Part shown: in pieces, positions 20,366 to 28,943 of the stretch
Numbering within the stretch: the first letter of the stretch is position 1
Layout of the letters: every line of letters begins with the position of its first letter
Assembly: GCF_004793545.1 (NCBI RefSeq)
Contig: NZ_SRYA01000021.1
Coordinates: 1 to 64,000 of the forward strand
Source: Petralouisia muris
Lineage (GTDB): Bacteria > Bacillota > Clostridia > Lachnospirales > Lachnospiraceae
Length of the DNA stretch: 64,000 bases
Reading direction: 5' to 3'
Notes under the pieces: generated by a model
What the model was told of the DNA's origin: nothing
Databases searched by the model: none
Seen by the model: the letters and a program-made list of their open reading frames with translations, nothing else
Made by a program: the position numbers and the translations under genes

Positions 20366-20394
20366 ATCATATATGATTTTGATTCTGTTGTCAA
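20366..20394 (-). promoter_or_regulatory. promoter of the thi operon
   Basis: On the minus strand TTGACA (20389-20394), 17-base spacer, TATGAT (20366-20371). It places the transcription start just ahead of the TPP aptamer. Confidence 0.85.
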
Positions 20395-20403
20395 TAAACA
20401 ACG

Positions 20404-21339
20404 TTACTTATTGTATTCCTCTATGATAGGAGGTATCTGAGACATCATAAGGTCAATATCCTCAAACATGGCGCTCTTCGTAGTTCCAAGCTTACTTGCA
20501 TACTCAATATGCTCCATAACCTCCTGATAATGCTCTCTGGTTTTATCAAAAAACCCGCACAAGGACTGCAGCGATGTATTTGACTGATCAATGACGCCGG
20601 AAATCTCCGTCTGCACTGTCTCCGCCCCTTCCGCTGCCTGAGTAATCTTGTCAAACATCTCATATGTATCATTTACTTTATTAATGCTTGCTTCCAATGC
20701 CTCCTGGGAGGTATTGATGCTTTCATTCAGCTTATCGGTTCCCTGTTCCACATCTCCGATGCTGGAATTCACTTCCGCCACAAGCTTCTTGATCTCATCC
20801 GCCAGGGCCTTCACTTCCACAGCTACCACCGCAAACCCTTTGCCCTGCTCTCCGGCTCTGGCAGCCTCGATGGTAGCATTCAGCGCAAGCATATTGGTCT
20901 GGTCTGCAATGGTTACAATCTTACTGGTACACTTCTTGATTTTCTTCACCGCTTCCATGAAATCCCCGAAGGTGTTTTCCATTTCCTCAAAATGAGATTC
21001 CACCTCTTTGGAACTGTTCTTAAGATCCTCCACCCCGTTCTGGGCCTGATCCACAGATTGGGCAATCTCACTTTTTACCTCTGTAAACTGTCCGGACGCC
21101 TGGTTGATCGTGGAAAAAGTATCTCCAAAATCCTGAAGTCTCTCCTGAAAGTTCTCTGATTCACGAAGCACCCTGGCAAAGGATTTACTCACTATCCCTA
21201 ATTCCTGCAGAGAATTCACTTCCTTCTGCACCAAATCTGTGTGGTATCCTTTCAGACTTTCCATTACATACAATACGGGATAAAGACCCTTCTTCTGTTT
21301 CTTTCCGGCCTTTTTGGGGCCTTTTTTTTCAAATAGCAT
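20404..21339 (-). CDS. soluble (cytoplasmic) methyl-accepting chemotaxis-type protein
   Basis: Protein of 311 aa with no transmembrane segment and no HAMP. A basic N-terminus ([18 protein letters not shown]) is followed by a coiled-coil signalling domain whose tip reads [27 protein letters not shown]. The signalling domain is much shorter than in the two membrane receptors. ATG 21339 follows AAGGGGG. It starts 12 bases after the FIST gene stop, so the FIST protein is probably its sensor partner. It would report a cytoplasmic cue to CheA, or act outside chemotaxis. Confidence 0.88.
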   Translation of the reverse strand: MLFEKKGPKKAGKKQKKGLYPVLYVMESLKGYHTDLVQKEVNSLQELGIVSKSFARVLRESENFQERLQDFGDTFSTINQASGQFTEVKSEIAQSVDQAQNGVEDLKNSSKEVESHFEEMENTFGDFMEAVKKIKKCTSKIVTIADQTNMLALNATIEAARAGEQGKGFAVVAVEVKALADEIKKLVAEVNSSIGDVEQGTDKLNESINTSQEALEASINKVNDTYEMFDKITQAAEGAETVQTEISGVIDQSNTSLQSLCGFFDKTREHYQEVMEHIEYASKLGTTKSAMFEDIDLMMSQIPPIIEEYNK

Positions 21340-21351
21340 CTTTTACCCCCT

Positions 21352-22407
21352 TTACTCAAACACCACACAGGTCATGGACTGATTCACAAAACGGTTATTA
21401 TAATGTTCCCCATATCCTACAAGCCCCGCATGATTTCCCAGAGTTCCCATATCCATCAGATATTCCTGCATGTAATGATTCTCGCTGAACATCAGATACC
21501 GGAACAGGCAGTTGACAGAAAACACGCCGGAAACTTTGGGGAACTCTCTTTGAATGGTCTGAATCGTATCTTTTACAATTCTCTTATAATCTCCAAGTTC
21601 CAGCAGAATCAGCACATCCGAATCATTCACCTGGCGAAAACACGCCAGTGCATTCCCTTCCACTTCCTTAATAGATATAATGCAGGTCTCATCCCCGTCA
21701 ATCCGTCCAAAAGGATTCTTAAAGGTCTGGGACGTAATCTCCTGCTCCGTTACTTTCAAAATACTCTGGTATACCTGCTTTGCAGGCTTTCCATTCAATT
21801 CTCCGATCACATATTTGGCCCTGTTGGTTTTGGATGCAATAAAACGGTAATTTCCCATCTTATGATAAATGTTTTCTTTATATGCCTTTACTTTTCCTCC
21901 CAGATTCTTAATCAAAGCATACGCCACTGCATCCTCATAAATCCTTCCATTGGCCGATACTTTTCCGGCGTCGCCGGTGCCGCCTACCAGAGAAATTCCT
22001 CTGCGCTTAAGCACGCTGTATACCGTAGTCAGCGCACAAGCATCGTTGCCGGAGCAAAAATCCAGACATATCGTGTCATTTCTGGAAGCGTCTACCTGCT
22101 CCACATCCCGCTGCAGACGTTCAATATATTTTACCGGCATCACGGAAACCTCCTCCAAAACATCGGCCGCCGCAGAAACGCCATCGTAAAACGCAACCAG
22201 GCCCACGCCCTTTTCCACTACTCTGGTATCATAACTCATCCCAATGCACCCGATGCTGGGCACGCCGGGATACAGTTCTTCCAATTTACGCACATGCGCT
22301 TCAAACTGTCCCTCATTTGACATCAGCAAAATCATCTGGGGGTTCTTAAGCCCTTTGACCGCCTCCTTCAAATCTCCCTTCTGGCTCATACCATAAAACT
22401 GTTTCAC
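21352..22407 (-). CDS. FIST domain sensor protein (FIST_N + FIST_C)
   Basis: Cytoplasmic protein of 351 aa with the FIST_N/FIST_C arrangement, proposed in the family literature to bind small ligands such as amino acids. It usually accompanies signalling modules. Visible segments are PQMILLMSNEGQFE and SIGCIGMSYDTRVVEKGVGLVAF at the N-terminal part and RYLMFSENHYMQEY with NHAGLVGYGEHYNNRFVNQSMT at the end. The start is GTG 22407, with AAAGGG about 8 bases upstream; an in-frame ATG six codons later lacks a site. It is 12 bases ahead of the soluble chemoreceptor gene. Confidence 0.85.
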   Translation of the reverse strand: MKQFYGMSQKGDLKEAVKGLKNPQMILLMSNEGQFEAHVRKLEELYPGVPSIGCIGMSYDTRVVEKGVGLVAFYDGVSAAADVLEEVSVMPVKYIERLQRDVEQVDASRNDTICLDFCSGNDACALTTVYSVLKRRGISLVGGTGDAGKVSANGRIYEDAVAYALIKNLGGKVKAYKENIYHKMGNYRFIASKTNRAKYVIGELNGKPAKQVYQSILKVTEQEITSQTFKNPFGRIDGDETCIISIKEVEGNALACFRQVNDSDVLILLELGDYKRIVKDTIQTIQREFPKVSGVFSVNCLFRYLMFSENHYMQEYLMDMGTLGNHAGLVGYGEHYNNRFVNQSMTCVVFE

Positions 22408-22490
22408 TTCGTTATCCCTTTCTGTATGAATGATAAAATAGAACTACTGTTATTACTATCTTATCCTATCTAAAGTACCAGGTCAATCCA

Positions 22491-23765
22491 TTATTCGCTA
22501 TTTTCTCCCTTTTGAAGCACCTCCAGGGCCTTTAAAACCTGATTATCATGCAAAGGATTGTAGACCTCGCCCTCTGTTTCTTCCTGATAGCTGTATTCCA
22601 GCTCAATATCCGGTTCAATGCCTGCTCCGTGAATATAATTTCCCTTGGGCGTAAAATATTTGGCCATGGTAACCTTCACAGCGCTTCCATCTTCCATGGG
22701 AATAATAGTCTGAACAATGCCTTTTCCAAAAGAAGTGGTTCCAATCAAGGTTCCATATTCATAATCCTTAATGGCCCCTGCAAAAATTTCCGACGCACTG
22801 GCGCTGTTCCCATTGATTAACACTGCCATGGGAAGCTTTGTACATTCTGCATCCGATTTGTACTCGGAACGGCTGCCGTACTTATCCTCTGTATACACCA
22901 GCAATCCCTTCGGCAGAATCGCATCCAACATTGCACACACAGATTGAAGCACTCCCCCGGGATTATCCCGCAAATCCACAATCACCGATTCCATGCCCTG
23001 ATTCTCAAGCTCCTTCCAGGCCTCTGAAAACTGCTCTGGCGTAGATTCCGAAAATTCCGAAATCTGAATAAAGCCTACCTGCCCCTCCAGCATCTCAGAC
23101 TGCACGGTAGGCACCTCAATTTGCCGCCGCTCTACATCCAGCTGGATATGCTCCAACTCACCGCTGCGCAGCAGTTCCAAATGTACCGTCGTTCCCTCCT
23201 CTCCTTTGATATGGGTCACCAACTCCGACAACTCCATACTGTCCCCTTCAATGTCCCCTACTTTAACAATCACATCTCCGTCCTTTACCCCTGCTTCCTC
23301 TGCAGGAGTGCCTGGGTAAACATGAAGGATTGTAACAACTTTCGTGTTCACGTTCTGGGTCAGAACTGCGCCGATCCCATAATAGATTCCGCTGGTGCTC
23401 TCTGTAAGGGCACGGTATTCCTCCGCCGTGTAATAAGCAGAATAAGGATCTCCCAATCCCTCCACCATTCCGGCGTACATGCCCTCCACTAACGCTTCTT
23501 CATCCACATCCTCATAGTAATACTGATCGATGAGATCTGCAATTTCACCAGATTTCTCCTCCACACTTTTCTCTAAAATCGCCTCTCTGCTGCTTTCCTC
23601 ATTCTGGGAAAGCACCTTTCTCTGACTGCCGGCGCTGACGCCCAGCCAGATTCCTCCGGCTGTCAGGGTCACCACAAGCAGCGTTGCAAGGGTACCCACT
23701 GCAACTCCTTTGCCGAAATTCGACTTATTTTTCCTGGGGGGTTCTAAATATTCCTGATAATCCAT
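22491..23765 (-). CDS. S41 family C-terminal processing peptidase (CtpA/CtpB-like)
   Basis: Membrane-anchored serine protease of 424 aa. A single TM segment at about residues 20-44 precedes a PDZ domain (GIGAVLTQN...EEAGVKDGDVIVKVGD). The S41 core has DLRDNPGG, the catalytic Ser in NGNSASASEIFAGA and the Lys in SFGKGIVQT. It follows ftsX by 88 bases. In Bacillota such proteases sit beside ftsEX often enough to suggest an envelope role; the specific substrate is unknown. Confidence 0.93.
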   Translation of the reverse strand: MDYQEYLEPPRKNKSNFGKGVAVGTLATLLVVTLTAGGIWLGVSAGSQRKVLSQNEESSREAILEKSVEEKSGEIADLIDQYYYEDVDEEALVEGMYAGMVEGLGDPYSAYYTAEEYRALTESTSGIYYGIGAVLTQNVNTKVVTILHVYPGTPAEEAGVKDGDVIVKVGDIEGDSMELSELVTHIKGEEGTTVHLELLRSGELEHIQLDVERRQIEVPTVQSEMLEGQVGFIQISEFSESTPEQFSEAWKELENQGMESVIVDLRDNPGGVLQSVCAMLDAILPKGLLVYTEDKYGSRSEYKSDAECTKLPMAVLINGNSASASEIFAGAIKDYEYGTLIGTTSFGKGIVQTIIPMEDGSAVKVTMAKYFTPKGNYIHGAGIEPDIELEYSYQEETEGEVYNPLHDNQVLKALEVLQKGENSE

Positions 23766-23853
23766 ATTCTGTGATTCCTCTTTCCTGATCTGTAATTTCC
23801 ATTTATTATATCAAAAAATTATGTTTATATCATGAATTTTTATTCTATAGAAA

Positions 23854-24762
23854 TTAAACTTTCAAATGTTTTCGGATTGTCAGGCGGCTTCCTAAAAATC
23901 CGATTCCCACACCCAGAATCAATCCTACTGGAACTAATGTGGAAAATACCTTATTCACTGGAAGAAATTCCAGCATTCCGCTTAACCAGAGAAATTTTTC
24001 TCCCACATAGACAATAATCTTCCGATACATCTGATACAGCACCAATAGCGGCAGGGCAGAGCCAATGAGCCCAATCAGGATTCCCTCTACAATAAACGGA
24101 GCCCGTACAAAATAATCGGTAGAGCCGATTAATTTCATAATGGCAATCTCCTCCCGCCGGACCGCAATTCCGATGGTAACCGTATTACTGATCAGAAATA
24201 CCGCCACACACAGCAGGATCAAAATAATTCCCGCTGACACATAACCGATGAGACGGTTGAAATCCGTCAGGGTATGGGCCGCAAGATCTGAACTTTTCAC
24301 TTCCTTCACGCCATCCAGGGACTGAATATATGTCACCAGAGATTCCTGCATGGAAATATCATTCATATACACTTCATAATGAGCTGAATTCGCCAGCGGA
24401 TTATCCTCTGCAAATCCTTCCGCCATATCTTCTGCTCCTTTAAAATAAATCTTCTGAAAATTATCCCAGGCGGCTTCTGCAGATACAAATACCTTTTCTG
24501 ATACCTCCACACGCTTTCCTATCTGTTCTCCCACAGCATCCATCTGTTCCTGGGTAGCTCCATCCACAAAGAAAACCGTAACAGCAACCCCGGACTCCAC
24601 CTCCCGTACCACACTCTGGAAATTCACTACCACAGAGTAGAAAATGCCGAAAAGAAAAATACATGCTGCCATAGTGGCAATGGAGGCCAGTGAAAACATT
24701 TTATTTTTCCAGATATTCTTTGCTCCCTGTCTTAAGGTATACCAGAACGTACTAATCCTCAT
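23854..24762 (-). CDS. ftsX: cell division protein FtsX
   Basis: Permease-like subunit of FtsEX, 302 aa. Cytoplasmic N-terminus ([21 protein letters not shown]), TM1 at about residues 20-44, an extracytoplasmic domain of about 120 aa, then three TM segments (GYVSAGIILILLCVAVFLIS, and two C-terminal). ATG 24762 lies inside the end of ftsE, an 11-base overlap that signals translational coupling. With FtsE it activates peptidoglycan hydrolases; an NlpC/P60 enzyme is encoded at 28944. Confidence 0.93.
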   Translation of the reverse strand: MRISTFWYTLRQGAKNIWKNKMFSLASIATMAACIFLFGIFYSVVVNFQSVVREVESGVAVTVFFVDGATQEQMDAVGEQIGKRVEVSEKVFVSAEAAWDNFQKIYFKGAEDMAEGFAEDNPLANSAHYEVYMNDISMQESLVTYIQSLDGVKEVKSSDLAAHTLTDFNRLIGYVSAGIILILLCVAVFLISNTVTIGIAVRREEIAIMKLIGSTDYFVRAPFIVEGILIGLIGSALPLLVLYQMYRKIIVYVGEKFLWLSGMLEFLPVNKVFSTLVPVGLILGVGIGFLGSRLTIRKHLKV

Positions 24763-25435
24763 AAAAATCACCTATCCGCTCATCCGAAATGACAACGCCT
24801 TTCTTCATTGTAATGACGCGTTTGCGCATGGCCTTTACAATCTCCAGATTATGGGTCACCACCAGGACTGTGGTGCCTCTCTGGTTGATTTCCTCCAACA
24901 GCATCATAATTTCCCAGGCGTTATGAGCGTCCAGATTACCAGTGGGCTCGTCTGCAAGAAGAATCCTTGGTTCATTCACCAAAGCCCTTGCAATCGCCAC
25001 CCTCTGCTGCTCCCCTCCGGAAATTTCTTTGGGATAGGATTTGTACTTTGCAGCCAGTCCCACCATGGACAACACAGCGGGAACCTTCCTTCTCATAATC
25101 TTTACCGGCGTTCCCACAGCTCTTTGGGCAAAAGCCACATTCTCATATACATTCCGATCCTTTAACAGCCTGAAATCCTGGAATACTACGCCGATATTTC
25201 TCCGGAACCTGGGAATATCCCTATGTCGGATATTTCCCAGCTTCTGATTATTAATGGAAATGCTTCCTTTGGTAGGCTCCAATTCCTTTAACAGCAATTT
25301 GATCAGGGTGGATTTTCCTGAACCGCTGTCTCCCACTACAAAAACAAATTCTCCCGGCTCAATATACAGGCTCACATCATTTAACGCAGGAATTCCCGCG
25401 GAATATGCTTTGCTGACATTTTCAAGTTTTATCAT
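24752..25435 (-). CDS. ftsE: cell division ATP-binding protein FtsE
   Basis: ABC ATPase of 227 aa. Walker [11 protein letters not shown]-loop VFQDFRLL, signature [14 protein letters not shown], Walker [13 protein letters not shown] and H-loop VTHN are all visible. ATG 25435 is chosen because AGGAG lies 8 bases upstream; the longer frame begins inside that site. It drives FtsX in controlling cell wall cleavage at division or elongation. Confidence 0.95.
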   Translation of the reverse strand: MIKLENVSKAYSAGIPALNDVSLYIEPGEFVFVVGDSGSGKSTLIKLLLKELEPTKGSISINNQKLGNIRHRDIPRFRRNIGVVFQDFRLLKDRNVYENVAFAQRAVGTPVKIMRRKVPAVLSMVGLAAKYKSYPKEISGGEQQRVAIARALVNEPRILLADEPTGNLDAHNAWEIMMLLEEINQRGTTVLVVTHNLEIVKAMRKRVITMKKGVVISDERIGDFYED

Positions 25436-25452
25436 CTGATTCACTCCTAAAT

Positions 25453-26541
25453 TCAATAATCCAAAGATTCCATATACTTCATGTATTTTACAACCATCAG
25501 AGCAATCTTAAAGGTAATGGCGTCCTCAAATACCCGCAAATCCAGGCCGGTGCTCTTCTGAAGCTTATCCAGCCGGTACACCAGGGTATTCCGATGAATA
25601 TACAGCTGTCTGGAAGTTTCTGACACATTCAGGCTGTTTTCAAAAAATTTATTGATGGTGGTAAGGGTCTCTTCATCGAATTCATCCGGAGATTTTCCAT
25701 CAAAAATTTCCTTGATAAACATTTTACACAAAGGGATGGGCAGCTGATAAATCAGACGCCCGATTCCCAATGTGGAATATGCATTGACATGACGCTCCTC
25801 AAAGAAAATCTTTCCCACATCCAGGGCCATCCTGGCTTCTTTATAAGAACGGGAAACCTCTTTGATTTCATTTACAATGGTGCCGTAAGCAATATGGATA
25901 TCCATATCATCCCCGCCGTGGAACATGCTTAAAATCACTTCCGCCGTCCGGTTCATTTCCTCATAGCCCTCATTCTCCATAACTTCCTTCACCACTATGA
26001 TATTTTTCTCATCCACTGCCGTAATAAAATCTCTGGACTTGCCGCCTAAAAGACTGCGCACCTTCTCTAATTCATTGCCATCCTTCTCCCGGTTTGTTTC
26101 TATAATAAATACCACCCGCCTGGCTTCCGTGTCAATATGAAGCTTCTTGGCACGGTTATAAATATCCACCAAAAGCAGATTGTCCAAAAGCAGATTCTTC
26201 ACAAAGTTATCTTTATCAAAACGCTCTTTGTACGCCACCAGCAGATTCTGTATCTGAAAGCTGGCAATCTTCCCCACCATATAGACATCATCGCTGTCTC
26301 CGTTGGCAAGCAGTATATATTCCAACTGATGCTCATCAAATACTTTAAAAAACTGGCATCCCAAAAACACTTGGCTGTCTGCCGGAGATTCCACAAATGC
26401 CAGCGCCGCGGCCACATAACTGTCCGCATCCTGAAAAGTTGCCGCCAATACCTTACCTTCCGTATCAATAATACATAAATCAATTCTGGTAATTCCTTTT
26501 AATCCATCAATGGTGCTCTGAAGTATCTGATTCGAAATCAT
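25453..26541 (-). CDS. CdaR/PucR-like transcriptional regulator (sugar diacid type)
   Basis: DNA-binding regulator of 362 aa. The N-terminal region (ITRIDLCIIDTEGKVLA) resembles the putative sugar-diacid recognition domain. The C-terminus is a PucR-type helix-turn-helix (LNVSETSRQLYIHRNTLVYRLDKLQ). ATG 26541 is preferred to GTG 26550, because AGGAG is 8 bases from the ATG and overlaps the GTG. It ends 17 bases before ftsE, so it may be co-transcribed with ftsEX. The effector is not deducible. Confidence 0.88.
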   Translation of the reverse strand: MISNQILQSTIDGLKGITRIDLCIIDTEGKVLAATFQDADSYVAAALAFVESPADSQVFLGCQFFKVFDEHQLEYILLANGDSDDVYMVGKIASFQIQNLLVAYKERFDKDNFVKNLLLDNLLLVDIYNRAKKLHIDTEARRVVFIIETNREKDGNELEKVRSLLGGKSRDFITAVDEKNIIVVKEVMENEGYEEMNRTAEVILSMFHGGDDMDIHIAYGTIVNEIKEVSRSYKEARMALDVGKIFFEERHVNAYSTLGIGRLIYQLPIPLCKMFIKEIFDGKSPDEFDEETLTTINKFFENSLNVSETSRQLYIHRNTLVYRLDKLQKSTGLDLRVFEDAITFKIALMVVKYMKYMESLDY

Positions 26542-26709
26542 GTGCTTCACTCCTTTTCTCTTCCTTCTTCTGCACTGTTTTCTTTCTGACAGTTCTCCAT
26601 TTTCTTATGTGCAATAATTCCTATACAACTTTCACAATTCTGTTGCAGGTATTTTGGGAAAACAAAACAACTTCATATGTATTTTAATGCAAAAGCACAA
26701 AAAAAGGAA

Positions 26710-26741
26710 GAGGAAATCCATATTTTTTTATGCATTTCCTC
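26710..26741 (-). terminator. terminator of the YitT operon
   Basis: Minus-strand stem GAGGAAATgCATA / TATGgATTTCCTC (12 of 13 pairs) around an A-rich loop, followed by TTCC and a T7 run. A T run also follows on the plus strand, so it may work both ways. Confidence 0.85.
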
Positions 26742-26796
26742 GACTTTTTTGAAATTTCTTCCAATTGTTTCATAGGCATTGTACACAAAACTCTTC

Positions 26797-27678
26797 TCAT
26801 CCTTTGCGGTACTCAATAAATCCTTCTCCCAAAACCTCCCTCACATCTCCCACAATCACAAATGCATTCAGATCAATCTGGTGCACCAACTCCTTTAACT
26901 GAACGATTTCTTTCTTAGACACCACACAATACAGCATGCACTTTTTCTCCCCGGAATACATTCCCCTGGCTTCTAACCCTGTGACTCCCCGATCCAGAGT
27001 CTCCATAATGATTCTGGAAACCTCTTCATATTTGTCGGTAATAATGTAAGCAGCCTTTGAGAATTTCATACCTTCCAAAATCGTATCCGTCACCTTAGAG
27101 GTAATAAATATTGATACAATGGCATACATGGAAGGGCGCAGGCCAAACACATACAGTCCCGCCAGCACAATCATCCCATCCAAAACCTGCATAATCTGCG
27201 CCACGGAATAATGCTTTAATCTGCATTGAATCAACGCGCCTACCATTTCCGTTCCTCCGGTGGTGGCGTCCGCCCAGAGAATCATTCCCATAGCGATACC
27301 GGAAATGGTTCCGCCAAACAGAGCAGCCAGAATATAGTCTCCGCTGACAAAATCCAGTTCCGGTATCACATAGAGCCAGCCGGATAGCAGCGCTGTTGCA
27401 ATAGCAGTCCGGCCGATAAACCGTTTGCCCTTGATCTTCCAGGCAAGTAAAAACACCGGAAGATTTAATGCAATATTCGCAAACCAGAGAGGAATTCCCC
27501 CTTCATAGAATACCGCTGTCAACTCCTTCAGCAGAATTGAAATACCAGTAAAACCTCCAGTTACAAGACTGATAGGATCAAAAATGCATTTGATAGCAAA
27601 GGCTAAAAGCCCTGTCCCTGCAATGATTACCAGATATAAGAATACCGGCGTCCTCCTGTAAGCCAAAAGTCTGTTCAT
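26797..27678 (-). CDS. YitT family membrane protein
   Basis: Membrane protein of 293 aa with five or six TM segments in the first ~200 residues (YitT/DUF161) and a cytoplasmic DUF2179 domain at the C-terminus (GMYSGEKKCMLYCVVSKKE, NAFVIVGDVREVLGEGF). The transported substrate is not known for the family. It starts 9 bases after the TagA/WecG-like gene stop, so both are one unit ended by the terminator at 26710. Confidence 0.9.
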   Translation of the reverse strand: MNRLLAYRRTPVFLYLVIIAGTGLLAFAIKCIFDPISLVTGGFTGISILLKELTAVFYEGGIPLWFANIALNLPVFLLAWKIKGKRFIGRTAIATALLSGWLYVIPELDFVSGDYILAALFGGTISGIAMGMILWADATTGGTEMVGALIQCRLKHYSVAQIMQVLDGMIVLAGLYVFGLRPSMYAIVSIFITSKVTDTILEGMKFSKAAYIITDKYEEVSRIIMETLDRGVTGLEARGMYSGEKKCMLYCVVSKKEIVQLKELVHQIDLNAFVIVGDVREVLGEGFIEYRKG

Positions 27679-27687
27679 CCTCTTACC

Positions 27688-28365
27688 TCACTCATCTTTC
27701 TTATTATAACGGGATATCATACTGCGCATTACGCCCTTCTGAATCAGCTTTCTGGCAAAACCTGCCATCTCCGACACTCCTTTTTTGTCTGTATAAGCCT
27801 CTCCCAATCCATACCAAATTTTAGCATTTAATTTTTCCCGGTTGTCCTGCAGAAAATATTCCTGCTTCGGCGCTGCAATCACTGACAAAATGACATCCGG
27901 CTCTGCAATATTTATTTCATTAATCACTGTATCATAATCTCCGGTGCAGTCCGCCAGCGCATAGCCTCCCGCCATCTGGATTCCGCCGTAATTTTCCTCC
28001 AGGAATTCTCCCAGCTGCACAAGCTGTTCGTTTGTTTCTCCCAGCAAAAACACAATTCTCTGATTTTGAGAGGCCCTGCTTGCAAACTCTTTAAAAAAAT
28101 CATTGTCCACGGTTTCCTGAATCCGCTGCATGGAGGTCACCCCGGCAGCTTTTAATATCTCTTTATCACTGATTACCGTCAAATCCAGATTTTCAATACA
28201 GGCTTTCAGCCTGTCGTCCTCCTGTGTCTTAACCAATATATCCATGGAAATAGCCTCTATGGTATTCATTACAGTAGTGTCAAGAAACCCTTCCACACGA
28301 ATCATTGCTTCCCTTACGGTATCATTATCCAGAGACATTCCCAGTATTTCCAATTTTTTAATCAT
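27688..28365 (-). CDS. divergent TagA/WecG/CpsF-like glycosyltransferase family protein
   Basis: Protein of 225 aa. The C-terminal half resembles the TagA/WecG fold: FLLGETNEQLVQLGEFL, then PDVILSVIAAPKQEYFLQDNR and a basic tail. Key family signatures are altered: where members usually have P-D-G it reads VISDKEIL, and where they have a G-G-x-F-D segment it reads GLGEAYTD. PKQE is kept. ATG 28365 has only a weak site (GGGTG); the longer frame to 28449 has none and extends into a non-coding-looking stretch. It may be a non-catalytic relative or act on an unusual acceptor. Confidence 0.72.
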   Translation of the reverse strand: MIKKLEILGMSLDNDTVREAMIRVEGFLDTTVMNTIEAISMDILVKTQEDDRLKACIENLDLTVISDKEILKAAGVTSMQRIQETVDNDFFKEFASRASQNQRIVFLLGETNEQLVQLGEFLEENYGGIQMAGGYALADCTGDYDTVINEINIAEPDVILSVIAAPKQEYFLQDNREKLNAKIWYGLGEAYTDKKGVSEMAGFARKLIQKGVMRSMISRYNKKDE

Positions 28366-28633
28366 ATAACACCCGTTTCTAATCTTTCCTGATACTGCGG
28401 TTATTCCATGTACTTTTAGAAGTATACCAAATGAAGGAAATTTTTTCAACCACCCTTTTCAACGGAAATTAACTGACATTTCTGCCTGGAAAAATGTTTT
28501 TTTTGTCTATTAAAAAGTCAATAGTTTTTCTTATTTTTTCCTGAAATCGTCAAATTTATCACAACTTCACAAAACAAATGTTTCTTTTTTATACTATGTA
28601 AACCAGGTTATTTACAAGGATTTTTGTTGATAA

Positions 28634-28722
28634 TGTGGATAACTCTGTGTATAACTCAAAATTTTGGATTTTCTGTCGCTTTTTCATGTGGATAACTTTG
28701 GGATAATTTTCTGTTATCCCCA
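28634..28722. promoter_or_regulatory. cluster of DnaA-box-like 9-mers
   Basis: In the 578-base AT-rich gap 28366-28943 there are two perfect DnaA boxes TGTGGATAA (28634-28642 and 28687-28695), one single-mismatch copy TGTGTATAA (28646-28654), one TTATCCCCA (28714-28722, single mismatch, opposite strand) and one weaker TTGGGATAA (28698-28706). The last two form a 7-bp inverted repeat. No gene is seen in this gap; apart from the terminator at 28887 nothing else is recognised. Confidence 0.6.
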
Positions 28723-28886
28723 TAATTTTGTGCACTTTTTTTCTGGATCCAGGATATAATATTTTTCCTCCTATTTCTGCAAAAATTATTTTAGAAAATT
28801 GTAGAAATTGTGAGAATTCTTGTCCTTGCCAATGAACTCCACTGCAAGCAGCGCTCCAGGAAACCTGTAAAAGAAACCGAAAGAAA

Positions 28887-28915
28887 ACTCCTAAATCATA
28901 GAATGATTCAGGAGT
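28887..28915 (-). terminator. terminator of the NlpC/P60 gene
   Basis: 13-bp stem (one G-T pair) with a 3-base loop, followed on the minus strand by TTTTCTTTC. It begins 28 bases after the stop at 28944. Confidence 0.9.
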
Positions 28916-28943
28916 CTCCTTATATTTGTATTATGTAATACTC

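Noticed and set aside
28634-28722. Chromosomal replication origin
   Set aside because: DnaA-box-like sequences are present, but no dnaA, dnaN, rpmH or gyr genes are nearby and no clear unwinding element was defined. I report it only as a cluster.
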